This document shows positions 43,581-51,975 of a stretch of 64,000 nucleotides of DNA, piece by piece. A program made the translations under genes and the position numbers. Under the pieces are notes generated by a model. The model worked only from the letters and a program-made list of their open reading frames with translations, was not told the DNA's origin and searched no databases. The DNA comes from a bacterium (GTDB lineage Bacteria; Krumholzibacteriota; Krumholzibacteriia; LZORAL124-64-63), in the NCBI GenBank assembly GCA_016712675.1, contig JADJQR010000001.1:2294001-2358000 (forward strand), written 5' to 3'. Each line of letters begins with the position of its first letter. Position 1 is the stretch's first letter.

Positions 43581-43749
43581 GCCCCGCCCGGTCGTGTGAG
43601 CCGGAGCAACTGAACCGAGTTGCTCCAGGTGGGTCCCCTGTCCCGTCCTTCGCCCATCCCCGAAGGGCTTGGTCTCCGGACGGGAACGCCGGGGTCCCGC
43701 TTTGGAAGTGTTGGCTCACTTGTACGACCCATCACGCGCCGGGCAGGGC
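43581..43749 (-). ncRNA. ssrS: Candidate 6S RNA (ssrS)
   Basis: Between zapA and rny, on their strand. Core stem GTGAGCC (43719-43713) with GGCTCAC (43602-43596), extended after a bulge by ACGAC/GTCGT and, more loosely, by pairs reaching into the zapA end (43740-43749). Inside: a 5' unpaired side (about 43699-43712), a long apical arm with GGGACCCC.../GGGGACCC and CCCGTCC/GGACGGG pairs, and on the 3' side a perfect 9-bp hairpin GGAGCAACT/AGTTGCTCC (43603-43626). That is the 6S layout of closing stem, central bubble with 3'-side hairpin, and apical arm. zapA is a classic neighbour of 6S RNA. Ends are approximate. Confidence 0.65.
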
Positions 43750-44064
43750 ATCACCACCGGTTCCTGGGGTACGGCCCGCCGCCAGCTCCCTGTCCAGGAG
43801 ATGGCTGAGCCGCTCGGATCTGTCTTCGAGCGTCGCCTGATCCTCGAGCCGCTTCCTCTGTTCCCGGAGCAGTTCGTCGGCGATGTTCACGGCGGCCAGG
43901 ATCGCAACCCGCGCCGTCGACGCGACGGACGCGCCGCGCGCGACCTCGTTCATGCGCTGGTCGACAAGGGCCGCCACCTCGCGCACATATTCGGACTCGG
44001 CCGCACCCCTCAGGGTGTACTCCTTGCCGAAAATGTTGACCGTCACGCTCTCAGGTTCCTGCAT
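43732..44064 (-). CDS. zapA: Cell division protein ZapA
   Basis: 110 aa. Begins MQEPESVTVNIFGKEYTLRG, followed by YVREVAALVDQRMNEVARG and VASTARVAILAAVNIADELLREQ, then a coiled coil. This is the ZapA family, which bundles FtsZ filaments. The zapB-like gene is upstream and the 6S-like RNA and rny downstream. Confidence 0.94.
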   Translation of the reverse strand: MQEPESVTVNIFGKEYTLRGAAESEYVREVAALVDQRMNEVARGASVASTARVAILAAVNIADELLREQRKRLEDQATLEDRSERLSHLLDRELAAGRTPGTGGDALPGA

Positions 44065-44154
44065 GGACCGCTTTCCGCAACACGCCGGTGCTCCCGGTCA
44101 TCCAGGGTCCGCCGTCGGGCCAGCCGACGAAAGACGCGGTCTCCAGCTGCTGCG

Positions 44155-44424
44155 CTAGCCCAGCGCCGCGAGCTTCTGCAGGAGACCCCCGACCCTGTCC
44201 TCGACTTCTTTCCGCTTCTCCTCGTATCTCTCGACGTCACCGGCGGACGCCCGGGCACCCGCCAGTTCCGCGTTCAACCGCTCCTGGCCCGCCTCGAGAT
44301 CGGCAACCTGCGCTGCCAGGTCCCCGCAGCGGGCGGCCAGCCGGCCGTTCTCGGCCTTCAGGTCCTTGATGAGGGCGACCGCCTCAATGACCTTTTGTTC
44401 AAGCAGTTGTAGGTTGTCGTCCAT
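44155..44424 (-). CDS. zapB: ZapB-like coiled-coil division protein
   Basis: 89 aa from ATG 44424 (GTG 44430 in frame). Almost wholly coiled coil: NLQLLEQKVIEAVALIKDLKAENGRLAARCGDL continuing with heptads to KRKEVEDRVGGLLQKLAALG. Short proteins of this type between pheT and zapA are annotated ZapB (DUF904); the assignment rests on size, coiled coil and position. The upstream gap holds a 15-base tandem repeat. Confidence 0.75.
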   Translation of the reverse strand: MDDNLQLLEQKVIEAVALIKDLKAENGRLAARCGDLAAQVADLEAGQERLNAELAGARASAGDVERYEEKRKEVEDRVGGLLQKLAALG

Positions 44425-44438
44425 GGTCACCCGCTCAC

Positions 44439-44507
44439 TTCCCTGTGCAGATGTTCCCTGTGCAGATGTTCCCGTGCAGATGTTCCTGTGCGAACGTTCC
44501 CACGCAG
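44439..44507. repeat. Imperfect 14-15 base tandem repeat, about five units
   Basis: Two exact copies of TTCCCTGTGCAGATG (44439-44453 and 44454-44468) followed by 14-base variants TTCCCGTGCAGATG (44469-44482) and TTCCTGTGCGAACG (44483-44496) and a partial copy. It lies in the gap between the pheT stop and the zapB-like start, so in the likely zapB leader. Confidence 0.85.
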
Positions 44508-44608
44508 ATTCCCCTGAGCCGACGTTCCCGGGTTGATGCCCATGTCTGACGGTCGCCGGCCGATCGCGATGCTATGGGCCCGGAGGCCGGTGGACATCGA
44601 ACCCGCCC

Positions 44609-47065
44609 TCAGGTCCGCGGCACCACACCCAGGCGGTCCTTCAGCGCCCCCAGGATCCGGGCGATCGCCGCATCCACCGCCTCTCCCTTCAGGCTACCCT
44701 TGGCCGACCTGAACTTCAAGCGAATTCCGTACGCGGCGTGCCCATCCGCGACGCCCTTGCCGCGATAAATATCAAAGAGTTCCGCCGATTCCAGGAGAGG
44801 TCCGCCCGCCTCCGTGACGGCGTCGTGGAGGGCTCCATAAGGGACGCTCCCGGGCACCAGGAGGGACAGATCACGTTTGACCGCCGGAAACCGCGTGAAA
44901 GGCTCGAACCGTACCGGCGCCGGCTCCAGGTCCAGTTCGTCCAGGCGGAATTCCGCGAGCGCCACGGGAGCGTCCACGTCGAATGCCGCCAGCACGGAAT
45001 CGGTGACGCGTCCGGCCACCCCCACCTGCCGGCCAGCGCCATCACGGATGCGCCAGCAGGCACCGGCGTCCAGCCAGGATTCGTCCCCGCCCGGCTCCAG
45101 GGTCAGGCGGAGGCGCAGACTCGAGGCCAGCGCTTCGACAGCCCCCCGCAGTTCCAGAAGGTCGCACGGCACGCCGCCGAGCCCCGTCTCACGCCAGCCC
45201 GCCACCACCAGCTGCGCGTACTCCAGCTCCGCCGGCAGCAGCGCCTCGTCCGCATGCCTGAGCGGACGACCCGCCGCCAACCCGGGGCGGAACACCCGGT
45301 TCAGCTGGAAGAAGCGCACCGGGACTTGGACGCCCGCGTTCAGGTTCCGCCGCGCGACGGCCAGTGCCGACGGCGCCATCAACGTCCGCAGTTGCGTGTC
45401 ACCGCCGTGCCGCGGGTTGACCACTGCCAACGTGCGGCGCCGCGCGTCGCCCGCCGCCAATCCCAGCCGGTCGTGATCGGCGGCCTCCATGAAGCTCGAG
45501 GTCACGATCTCGGCGTAGCCGCATGCGCTCAGCCAGCCGCGCAGGCGCGCGCGCGCCTTGTCTGCGGGCCGTCGCACGGCGCCCCCCGCCACGCGGTAGC
45601 CGCCGCGCCCGCCCAACTGGTCAAGCCCGTGGATGCGTGCGATCTCCTCGATCAGATCAACCTCCAGCGCCAGGTCTCGCCGGTGGCTGGGCACGTGGGC
45701 CATCATGTTGACCGCTCCCGGCCCAATTGCTTCGGCGTTGCCCATCGGCTGAACCTTCAGGCCCAGCCGCTGCAGGATCTGCGCGACCTGGTCGACGGTC
45801 ACCGACACGCCCAACACGCGGTTGACCTGCCAGACGCGCAACTTGACCGGCTCGGCCGGGCGATAGTCGGGGTCACGGCGATCCGCCCAGTCGCGGACGA
45901 CATACGCGCCGGCATGCTCCTGCAGCAGGTGCAGGGCGCGCACCGCGGCCCGCTCGACCATGTCCCAGTCGGCGCCGCGCTCGAAGCGGTATGAGCTCTC
46001 GCTGAGCAGCCCGAGCCTGCGACTGGCCCGCCGCACCAGCCGCGGATCGAAGAACGCGCTCTCGAGCAGCACCTCGGTGGTGTTGCCCGTGACCTCGCTG
46101 TTGCCCAGGCCCATCACGCCGGCCAACGCCACCGGACCCTTCTCGTCGCAGATCAGCAGGGTGCCCGCCTCGACCTCGCGCTCCTGTCCGTCCAGGGTCC
46201 TGACCGATGTACCGGCGGACGCGCGCCGTACCGTGATCGCGTTGCCTGCCAACTGGCCCCGGTCGAACGCGTGCAGCGGCTGGCCAAGCTCGAACATCAC
46301 GTAATTGGTGATGTCCACCACGTTGTTGATCGGCCGCTGGCCGATCGCCCGCAACCGGTTCTGCATCCAGCGGGGCGAGGGTCCGATCTTCACCTGCCGG
46401 GCGCCCCAGGCGGTATAGCGGCCGCAGTCCGCGTAGTTCTCCACGCGCACCTTGACGCCCAGGTTCTCGCCGCCCTCGACCGCGTTCCAGGTCGGCGGCA
46501 GCGACATCTTCGTACCGTAGATCGCGGCCACTTCGCGCGCCACCCCCACGTGGCTGAGCCAGTCGGGGCGGTTGGGCGTGACCTCGATCTCGAGCACCGT
46601 GTCATTGTACCCGTACAACTCGTCGGCCGGAGTGCCGCTGGGCACGTCGGTGTCCAGCTCGATGATGCCGGCGCCGTCGGCCCCCAGCTCCAGCTCGGTG
46701 GCCGAGCAGATCATGCCGCAGCTCTCGACGCCGCGGATCTTCGACTTCTTGATCTGGAAGTCGCCTGGCAACTGCGCACCCACGCGCGCGAAGAGCACGG
46801 TCAGCCCCGCGCGCACGTTCGGCGCCCCGCAGACGACCTGCACCGGCGCCCCGCTGCCGTCATCCACCTGGCACAGGCTGAGTCGGTCCGCGTCCGGGTG
46901 CTTGCCGCGCTCGAGCACCCGCGCCACGACCACCCCCGGAAAGGAATGCCGCACGTGCTCGATGCCTTCGACGTTGAGCCCGGCGGCCGTCAGGCGCTCG
47001 GCCAGTCGCTCCGGTTCGTCGTTCCAGTTGACGAAGTCTCCGAGCCAATCGAGGCTGATCTTCAC
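44609..47065 (-). CDS. pheT: Phenylalanyl-tRNA synthetase beta subunit
   Basis: 818 aa, full length. N-terminal tRNA-binding domain FPGVVVARVLERGKHPDADRLSLCQVDDG, then EIEVTPNRPDWLSHVGVAREVAA (B3), the B5 DNA-binding-like region, catalytic-like core, and C-terminal FDX-ACB anticodon-binding domain FTRFPAVKRDLSLLVPG. Pairs with PheS; ATGA overlap with pheS. Confidence 0.97.
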   Translation of the reverse strand: MKISLDWLGDFVNWNDEPERLAERLTAAGLNVEGIEHVRHSFPGVVVARVLERGKHPDADRLSLCQVDDGSGAPVQVVCGAPNVRAGLTVLFARVGAQLPGDFQIKKSKIRGVESCGMICSATELELGADGAGIIELDTDVPSGTPADELYGYNDTVLEIEVTPNRPDWLSHVGVAREVAAIYGTKMSLPPTWNAVEGGENLGVKVRVENYADCGRYTAWGARQVKIGPSPRWMQNRLRAIGQRPINNVVDITNYVMFELGQPLHAFDRGQLAGNAITVRRASAGTSVRTLDGQEREVEAGTLLICDEKGPVALAGVMGLGNSEVTGNTTEVLLESAFFDPRLVRRASRRLGLLSESSYRFERGADWDMVERAAVRALHLLQEHAGAYVVRDWADRRDPDYRPAEPVKLRVWQVNRVLGVSVTVDQVAQILQRLGLKVQPMGNAEAIGPGAVNMMAHVPSHRRDLALEVDLIEEIARIHGLDQLGGRGGYRVAGGAVRRPADKARARLRGWLSACGYAEIVTSSFMEAADHDRLGLAAGDARRRTLAVVNPRHGGDTQLRTLMAPSALAVARRNLNAGVQVPVRFFQLNRVFRPGLAAGRPLRHADEALLPAELEYAQLVVAGWRETGLGGVPCDLLELRGAVEALASSLRLRLTLEPGGDESWLDAGACWRIRDGAGRQVGVAGRVTDSVLAAFDVDAPVALAEFRLDELDLEPAPVRFEPFTRFPAVKRDLSLLVPGSVPYGALHDAVTEAGGPLLESAELFDIYRGKGVADGHAAYGIRLKFRSAKGSLKGEAVDAAIARILGALKDRLGVVPRT

Positions 47066-48087
47066 TGCACACCTCGGAACTGGTTCAGGAAGCGCAGGTC
47101 GTTCTCGTACAACAGGCGGATGTCGCTGATTCCGTACTTGAGCATGGCGATGCGGTCGATGCCCATGCCGAAGGCGAACCCGGTGTACCTGTCATCCGGA
47201 TAGCCGGCCGCGCGGAACACGTTCGGGTGCACCATGCCGGCGCCCATGATCTCCAGCCAGCCGCCCTGCTTGCAGGTTCCGCAGCCCTTCCCGCCACACA
47301 GGATGCACTGCATGTCCACCTCGACCGAGGGCTCGGTGAACGGGAAGTAGTGCGGCCGGAAGCGAGTCGGGGCCGAGGCTCCGAAGTAGTTCCGCACGAA
47401 GGTGTCCACCGTGTCCTTCAGGTCGGCCATGCTCACGGCGCGGTCGACGACCAGTCCTTCGATCTGGAAGAACTCTGAGCTGTGCGAGGCGTCCGCGTTC
47501 TCGTTCCGGTAGACACGCCCCGGGAACACGCAGGCCAGCGGTGGCTCGCGTCGCTCCATCATGCGCACCTGCACCGGCGACGTCTGCGTCCGCAGGAGCA
47601 CCTTGTCGTTGATGTAGAAGGTGTCCTGGATGTCGCGCGCCGGATGGTCGTCCGGGAAGTTCAGCGCCGTGAAGTTGTAGTAGTCCAGTTCGACTTCCGG
47701 CCCGTCGTCACGGCTGAAGCCCATGCCGTGGAAGATGTCGCAGATCTCCTCGAGGACCGTCTGCAGGGGATGCAGCGAGCCGGACGGTGCCGGCGCCCTG
47801 CCCGGCAGCGTCAGGTCGTAGCCGCTGGAAGCCGCGGGCCTGCCCGCCCCAAGCTGGGCTTCCCGCGCCGTCAGGGCGGCGTTCAGGTCGTCCTTCGCGG
47901 CATTCAGGGCGGCGCCGGCTTCGCGCCGTGCCTCGTCGCCCAAGTCCTTCAGGCCGCGCAGCAGCCCGGTCAGGCTGCCCTTGCGACCCAGCACCGACAC
48001 GCGAACCGCCTCGAGGGCCGCCTCATCCGCCGCGGCCCCGATGGCCGCCAGCGCCTCGGCGCGCAGGCGTTCGATCGTCTCCTGCAT
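47062..48087 (-). CDS. pheS: Phenylalanyl-tRNA synthetase alpha subunit
   Basis: 341 aa. Class II core: HPLQTVLEEICDIFHGMGF, VFPGRVYRNENADASHSSEFFQIEGLVVD and GMGIDRIAMLKYGISDIR (motif 3). Between motifs 2 and 3 is a Cys cluster CILCGGKGCGTCKQGGWLEIMGAGMVHPNV, present in many bacterial PheS. N-terminal coiled coil binds tRNA. Stop overlaps the pheT ATG; rplT is upstream in the same direction. Confidence 0.97.
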   Translation of the reverse strand: MQETIERLRAEALAAIGAAADEAALEAVRVSVLGRKGSLTGLLRGLKDLGDEARREAGAALNAAKDDLNAALTAREAQLGAGRPAASSGYDLTLPGRAPAPSGSLHPLQTVLEEICDIFHGMGFSRDDGPEVELDYYNFTALNFPDDHPARDIQDTFYINDKVLLRTQTSPVQVRMMERREPPLACVFPGRVYRNENADASHSSEFFQIEGLVVDRAVSMADLKDTVDTFVRNYFGASAPTRFRPHYFPFTEPSVEVDMQCILCGGKGCGTCKQGGWLEIMGAGMVHPNVFRAAGYPDDRYTGFAFGMGIDRIAMLKYGISDIRLLYENDLRFLNQFRGVQ

Positions 48088-48183
48088 GGGAGGTTCCCTT
48101 CGCCGGGCTGCGCCGGCAGTTGCGGCCCGATGGCCGAATGCCCCGGCGCCGGGTGGCGCCGGGGCATCCGCATGGCGTCAGGC

Positions 48184-48537
48184 TCAGAGCGCGCTCTTGG
48201 CGGCCTCGGCCAGCTTCGCGAACGCGCCGGCGTCGTGCACGGCCAGGTCGGCCAGCACCTTGCGGTCGATCTCGATCTCGGCCTTCTTCAGCCCGTTGAT
48301 GAAGTGGCTGTAGCTCAGCCCGTTCACCCGCGCGGCGGCGTTGATGCGCGTGATCCACAACCTGCGGTAATCGCGCTTCTTCGTGCGGCGATCGCGATAG
48401 GCATAGGCCAGCGCGCGCTCGACGGTTTCGCGCGCCGTGATCGCCTGCCGGCGCCGGCCGCTGACGAATCCCTTCGCGCGCTTGAGATACTTCTTCCGCC
48501 GCTGCTTGGCGGCGGGATTGTTTGTTGCTCTCGGCAT
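48184..48537 (-). CDS. rplT: Large ribosomal subunit protein bL20
   Basis: 117 aa, normal length. [89 protein letters not shown]. Highly conserved; part of the infC-rpmI-rplT operon, whose expression L20 often represses. Confidence 0.98.
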   Translation of the reverse strand: MPRATNNPAAKQRRKKYLKRAKGFVSGRRRQAITARETVERALAYAYRDRRTKKRDYRRLWITRINAAARVNGLSYSHFINGLKKAEIEIDRKVLADLAVHDAGAFAKLAEAAKSAL

Positions 48538-48615
48538 CGTTCGGCCTCCCGATACGGTCTCCGCCCGGCCATCGCGACCGCCGGCGGAGGCTCGATGACT
48601 ATCGCTTTCCCGGAA

Positions 48616-48819
48616 TTAGCCCTTGCCCAGCATCCGGCGGGCGCGCGCCTCGTCGACGCCGGCCACCAGGGTCCCTCTACGCAGGTTCCGCAGGCGCTTG
48701 GGGCTCTTCGCCGTGAAGAGATGCCCCTGGAACGCCTTCGCCCGCTTGACCCGTCCGTTGCCGGTCAGGCGCAGTCGCTTCGCCGCCGAACGGTTGGTCT
48801 TCATCTTGCCGTTGCCCAT
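48616..48819 (-). CDS. rpmI: Large ribosomal subunit protein bL35
   Basis: 67 aa from ATG 48819 (AAAGAGAG upstream). MGNGKMKTNRSAAKRLRLTGNGRVKRAKAFQGHLFTAKSPKRLRNLRRG is typical of bL35. Between infC and rplT. Confidence 0.96.
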   Translation of the reverse strand: MGNGKMKTNRSAAKRLRLTGNGRVKRAKAFQGHLFTAKSPKRLRNLRRGTLVAGVDEARARRMLGKG

Positions 48820-48941
48820 GACTAGCTCTCTTTCCCGGCCCGGCTGTCCGGGCGCTTCCCTCTCATTGCTTTCGCTGCCTGTCCCTGAATCGCGCCTGCC
48901 GCCGTCGCGGACGGGCGTGGTCGTCACGCCGCGCCCGTCGG

Positions 48942-49472
<531 letters not shown>

Positions 49473-49799
49473 AAGCCTGACCTCCTGGCTCCCGCCGGTA
49501 CGGGCGGCCACGCAGCGGCCGCACGCAAAAAAGGCGGACACAATGGTCCGCCGCCGACCCCCGCGCTGGCGGGGCCCGGTTTCGGCAACCGAAGCGCTCC
49601 CGGCCGGCCGGCACCCACGCGGGGGGCATCCCGGCCCCACGGGGCCGGCGGTCAGCTCACGGGACGGCGACGGTGAGAGGGCGGACCTCTGCTTGGCCGT
49701 ATCTCGTTATCGGGTGGGATCTTACCGATCCCGGCCCACGTGCCTGCCGGCCTGCGGCAGGATCAACCCTGCCGCCGCCGACATCGCAACCTGGGAAAA
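49473..49799 (-). promoter_or_regulatory. infC leader region between thrS and infC
   Basis: 327 bases without a gene. From the infC side outward: the AGGAGGT site, a GC-rich segment, the terminator hairpin at 49527-49552, several GC-rich inverted repeats (around 49560-49660), and CCTGCCG/CGGCAGG near 49745-49765. I see no clear promoter hexamers. The position before infC-rpmI-rplT and the internal terminator are consistent with a leader controlled by premature termination. Confidence 0.5.
49527..49552 (-). terminator. Intrinsic terminator upstream of infC
   Basis: On the minus strand GGCGGAC-CATTGT-GTCCGCC followed by six T residues: a 7-bp perfect stem with a 6-base loop. It lies 54 bases before the infC start, after thrS. 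It either ends thrS transcripts or attenuates infC-rpmI-rplT. Confidence 0.85.
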
Positions 49800-51719
49800 C
49801 TACTGCCGTTGGCGCGTCAAGTCAAGGAGTTCGTCGGCCACGGCCGCCACCGGCTTCGAGCCGAGGTCTCCCTTGTGGCGCACCCGGACCGACACCTCAC
49901 CGGTCTCGGCCTCGCGTCCACCGACCACCAGCATCCAGGGCACGCGCATGACCTCGGCCTCGCGGATCTTGAAGCCGATCTTCTCCTCGCGGACGTCGGC
50001 CTCCACCCTGAGGCCTCGCTCACGCAACTGCTGCGCGACCTGCTCGGCGTAGGCGTGCTGGTCGCGGCTGACCGACATCACGCGGGCCTGCTCGGGCGCC
50101 AGCCAGACCGGGAAGTCGCCCGCGAAGTGCTCGGTCAGGATGCCGATGAAGCGCTCGAGCGAGCCCATGATCGCCCGGTGCACCATGTAGACGTACTGCT
50201 CCTGGCCGTCGTGGTCGGTGTAGCGTACGTCGAACCGCCGGGGCAGGTTGAAGTCGAACTGGATCGTGCTGGCCTGCCAGCGGCGGCCGATGGCGTCGAT
50301 CAGCTTGACGTCGATCTTCGGGCCGTAGAAGACGGCCTCGCCTTCCTCGCGCGTGTAGGACAGGCCGTGCTTCTCCAGCGCATTGACCAGCGATTTCTCC
50401 GCTGCGTCCCATTCCTCGTCGGTGCCGGCGTACTTGTCCTTGTTCAACGGGTCGCGCACCGAGAGTTCGACCTTGAAATCGTTGAAGCCGAACGTGCCGA
50501 GGATCTCCTTGACCAGGTCCAGGCAGTCGCTGACCTCGGATTCCAGCTGGTCCGGCGTGCAGAAGATGTGGCCGTCGTCCTGGGTGAAGCCGCGCACGCG
50601 CATCAGCCCGTGCAGCGCACCCTTCAACTCGGCGCGGTAGACCGTGCCCAGCTCGGCCAGGCGTACAGGCAGGTTGCGGTAACCGCGCGTCTTGCGCTTG
50701 TACATCAGGATGTGGCCCGGGCAGTTCATCGGCTTGACCACGTAGGGCCGATCGTCCTGCTCGAACACATACATGTTCTCCTTGTAGAACTGCATGTGCC
50801 CGGAGGTCTCCCACAGGCCGGCCTGCGAGATGTGCGGCGTGGTCACGGTCTGGTAGCCGCGACGCCGGTGCACGGCCTTCCAGTAGTCGATGATCTGCTC
50901 CCGAAGCAGGTCGCCGCGCGGGAACCAGAACGACAGGCCAGGGCCCGCCTCCTCCATGATGCCGAACAGGTCGAGCTCGCGGCCCAGCTTGCGGTGGTCG
51001 CGCTTCTTCGCCTCCTCGAGCATCACCAGGTGCTCGTCCAGCTCCTTCTTCTTGAAGAAGCTGGTGCCGTAGATGCGCTGCAGCATCGGGCGCTTGCTGT
51101 CGCCACGCCAGTAGGCGCCGGCCACGTTCAGCAGCTTGAACGCCTTGAGCTCCGAGGTGTCGGGCACGTGCGGCCCCTCGCAGAGGTCGGTGAAGCCGCC
51201 CATGCGGTAGATCGACAGCTGCTTCTGCCCCAGCTCCTCGACCTGCTCGATCTTGTAGGGCTGGTCGCGGAACAGCTCACGCGCCTCGGCGGAGGTCACT
51301 TCGGCCCGCTCGATGGCGACCTTGCCGGCCGCCAGTTCGCGCATCCGCGCCTCGATGCGCCCGAGGTCGTCCTCGGTGAACGGCTCGTCCCGGTCGAAGT
51401 CGTAGTAGAACCCGGTCTCGATGTCAGGCCCGAAGGCGAACCGCGTCCCCGGGAAGAGGTCCTGCACCGCCCACGCCATCAGGTGCGCCGTGGAGTGGCG
51501 CAGGGTCTCGAGACCGCCCTTGCCCGAGCGCGTGATGACCGTCAGCCGGCCGCCGGCGCGCGCCGGCTCGGCCAGCGCGTGGTGCACGCCGTCGACGGTC
51601 ACCGCCAGGGCGTTGCGCAGCAGGCCCTCGCCGATGAGCCGCACGGCCTCGGCGTAGGGCTGCCCTTCCTCCAGGACAAGGGACTGCCCGTCGGGCAGGG
51701 TCAGAGTCAATTCGGACAT
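49800..51719 (-). CDS. thrS: Threonyl-tRNA synthetase
   Basis: 639 aa from ATG 51719, full length. N-terminal TGS domain (MSELTLTLPDGQSLVLEEGQ), editing domain with HSTAHLMAWAVQDLFPG and the later Cys of GGFTDLCEGPHVP, catalytic core with PMNCPGHILMYKRKTRGYRNLPVRLAELGTVYR (motif 2) and RFIGILTEHFAGDFPVWLAPEQ (motif 3 start), and C-terminal anticodon domain (MLVVGGREAETGEVSVRVR). Upstream of infC, as in many bacteria. Confidence 0.97.
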   Translation of the reverse strand: MSELTLTLPDGQSLVLEEGQPYAEAVRLIGEGLLRNALAVTVDGVHHALAEPARAGGRLTVITRSGKGGLETLRHSTAHLMAWAVQDLFPGTRFAFGPDIETGFYYDFDRDEPFTEDDLGRIEARMRELAAGKVAIERAEVTSAEARELFRDQPYKIEQVEELGQKQLSIYRMGGFTDLCEGPHVPDTSELKAFKLLNVAGAYWRGDSKRPMLQRIYGTSFFKKKELDEHLVMLEEAKKRDHRKLGRELDLFGIMEEAGPGLSFWFPRGDLLREQIIDYWKAVHRRRGYQTVTTPHISQAGLWETSGHMQFYKENMYVFEQDDRPYVVKPMNCPGHILMYKRKTRGYRNLPVRLAELGTVYRAELKGALHGLMRVRGFTQDDGHIFCTPDQLESEVSDCLDLVKEILGTFGFNDFKVELSVRDPLNKDKYAGTDEEWDAAEKSLVNALEKHGLSYTREEGEAVFYGPKIDVKLIDAIGRRWQASTIQFDFNLPRRFDVRYTDHDGQEQYVYMVHRAIMGSLERFIGILTEHFAGDFPVWLAPEQARVMSVSRDQHAYAEQVAQQLRERGLRVEADVREEKIGFKIREAEVMRVPWMLVVGGREAETGEVSVRVRHKGDLGSKPVAAVADELLDLTRQRQ

Positions 51720-51770
51720 GCGGTGCACCGTCCTGCCAGGGCCGCCGGGCCCCGCTCGTGGTTCGTGTTG

Positions 51771-51808
51771 AAGCAAGAGCCCGCCGCCGCACTGGCGGCA
51801 ACGGGCTC
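51771..51808 (-). terminator. Hairpin between tRNA-Val and thrS
   Basis: GAGCCCG/CGGGCTC outer stem continued inward by TTGCCGC/GCGGCGG with two G-U pairs, followed by TTGCTT on the minus strand. Terminator-like, placed just after the tRNA. Confidence 0.6.
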
Positions 51809-51825
51809 CGGGCTCCGTAAGCTGG

Positions 51826-51904
51826 TGGTGGGCGATACTGGACTCGAACCAGTGACCTCTTGTCTGTCAAACAAGCGCTCTAACCAAAACTGAGCTAATC
51901 GCCC
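51826..51904 (-). tRNA. tRNA-Val (anticodon GAC)
   Basis: 79 nt with encoded CCA. Acceptor GGGCGAT/ATCGCCC, discriminator A; anticodon loop TTGACAG on CTTGT/ACAAG, anticodon GAC. The D-loop AGTTTTGGTTA has 11 bases, two more than the usual AGTTGGTTA. Confidence 0.95.
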
Positions 51905-51915
51905 AACAGCGCGCG

Positions 51916-51944
51916 AAACTAAGGCTGCGGACCCGGGGCTGTCA
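51916..51944 (-). promoter_or_regulatory. Promoter of tRNA-Val(GAC)
   Basis: Minus strand: perfect TTGACA, 17-base spacer and TTAGTT (or 18 bases and TAGTTT) upstream of the tRNA. The TTAGTTT element also occurs before tRNA-Gly(CCC). Confidence 0.55.
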
Positions 51945-51975
51945 ATGAAAAACCCCCGGTCCGGCGACCTTGACC

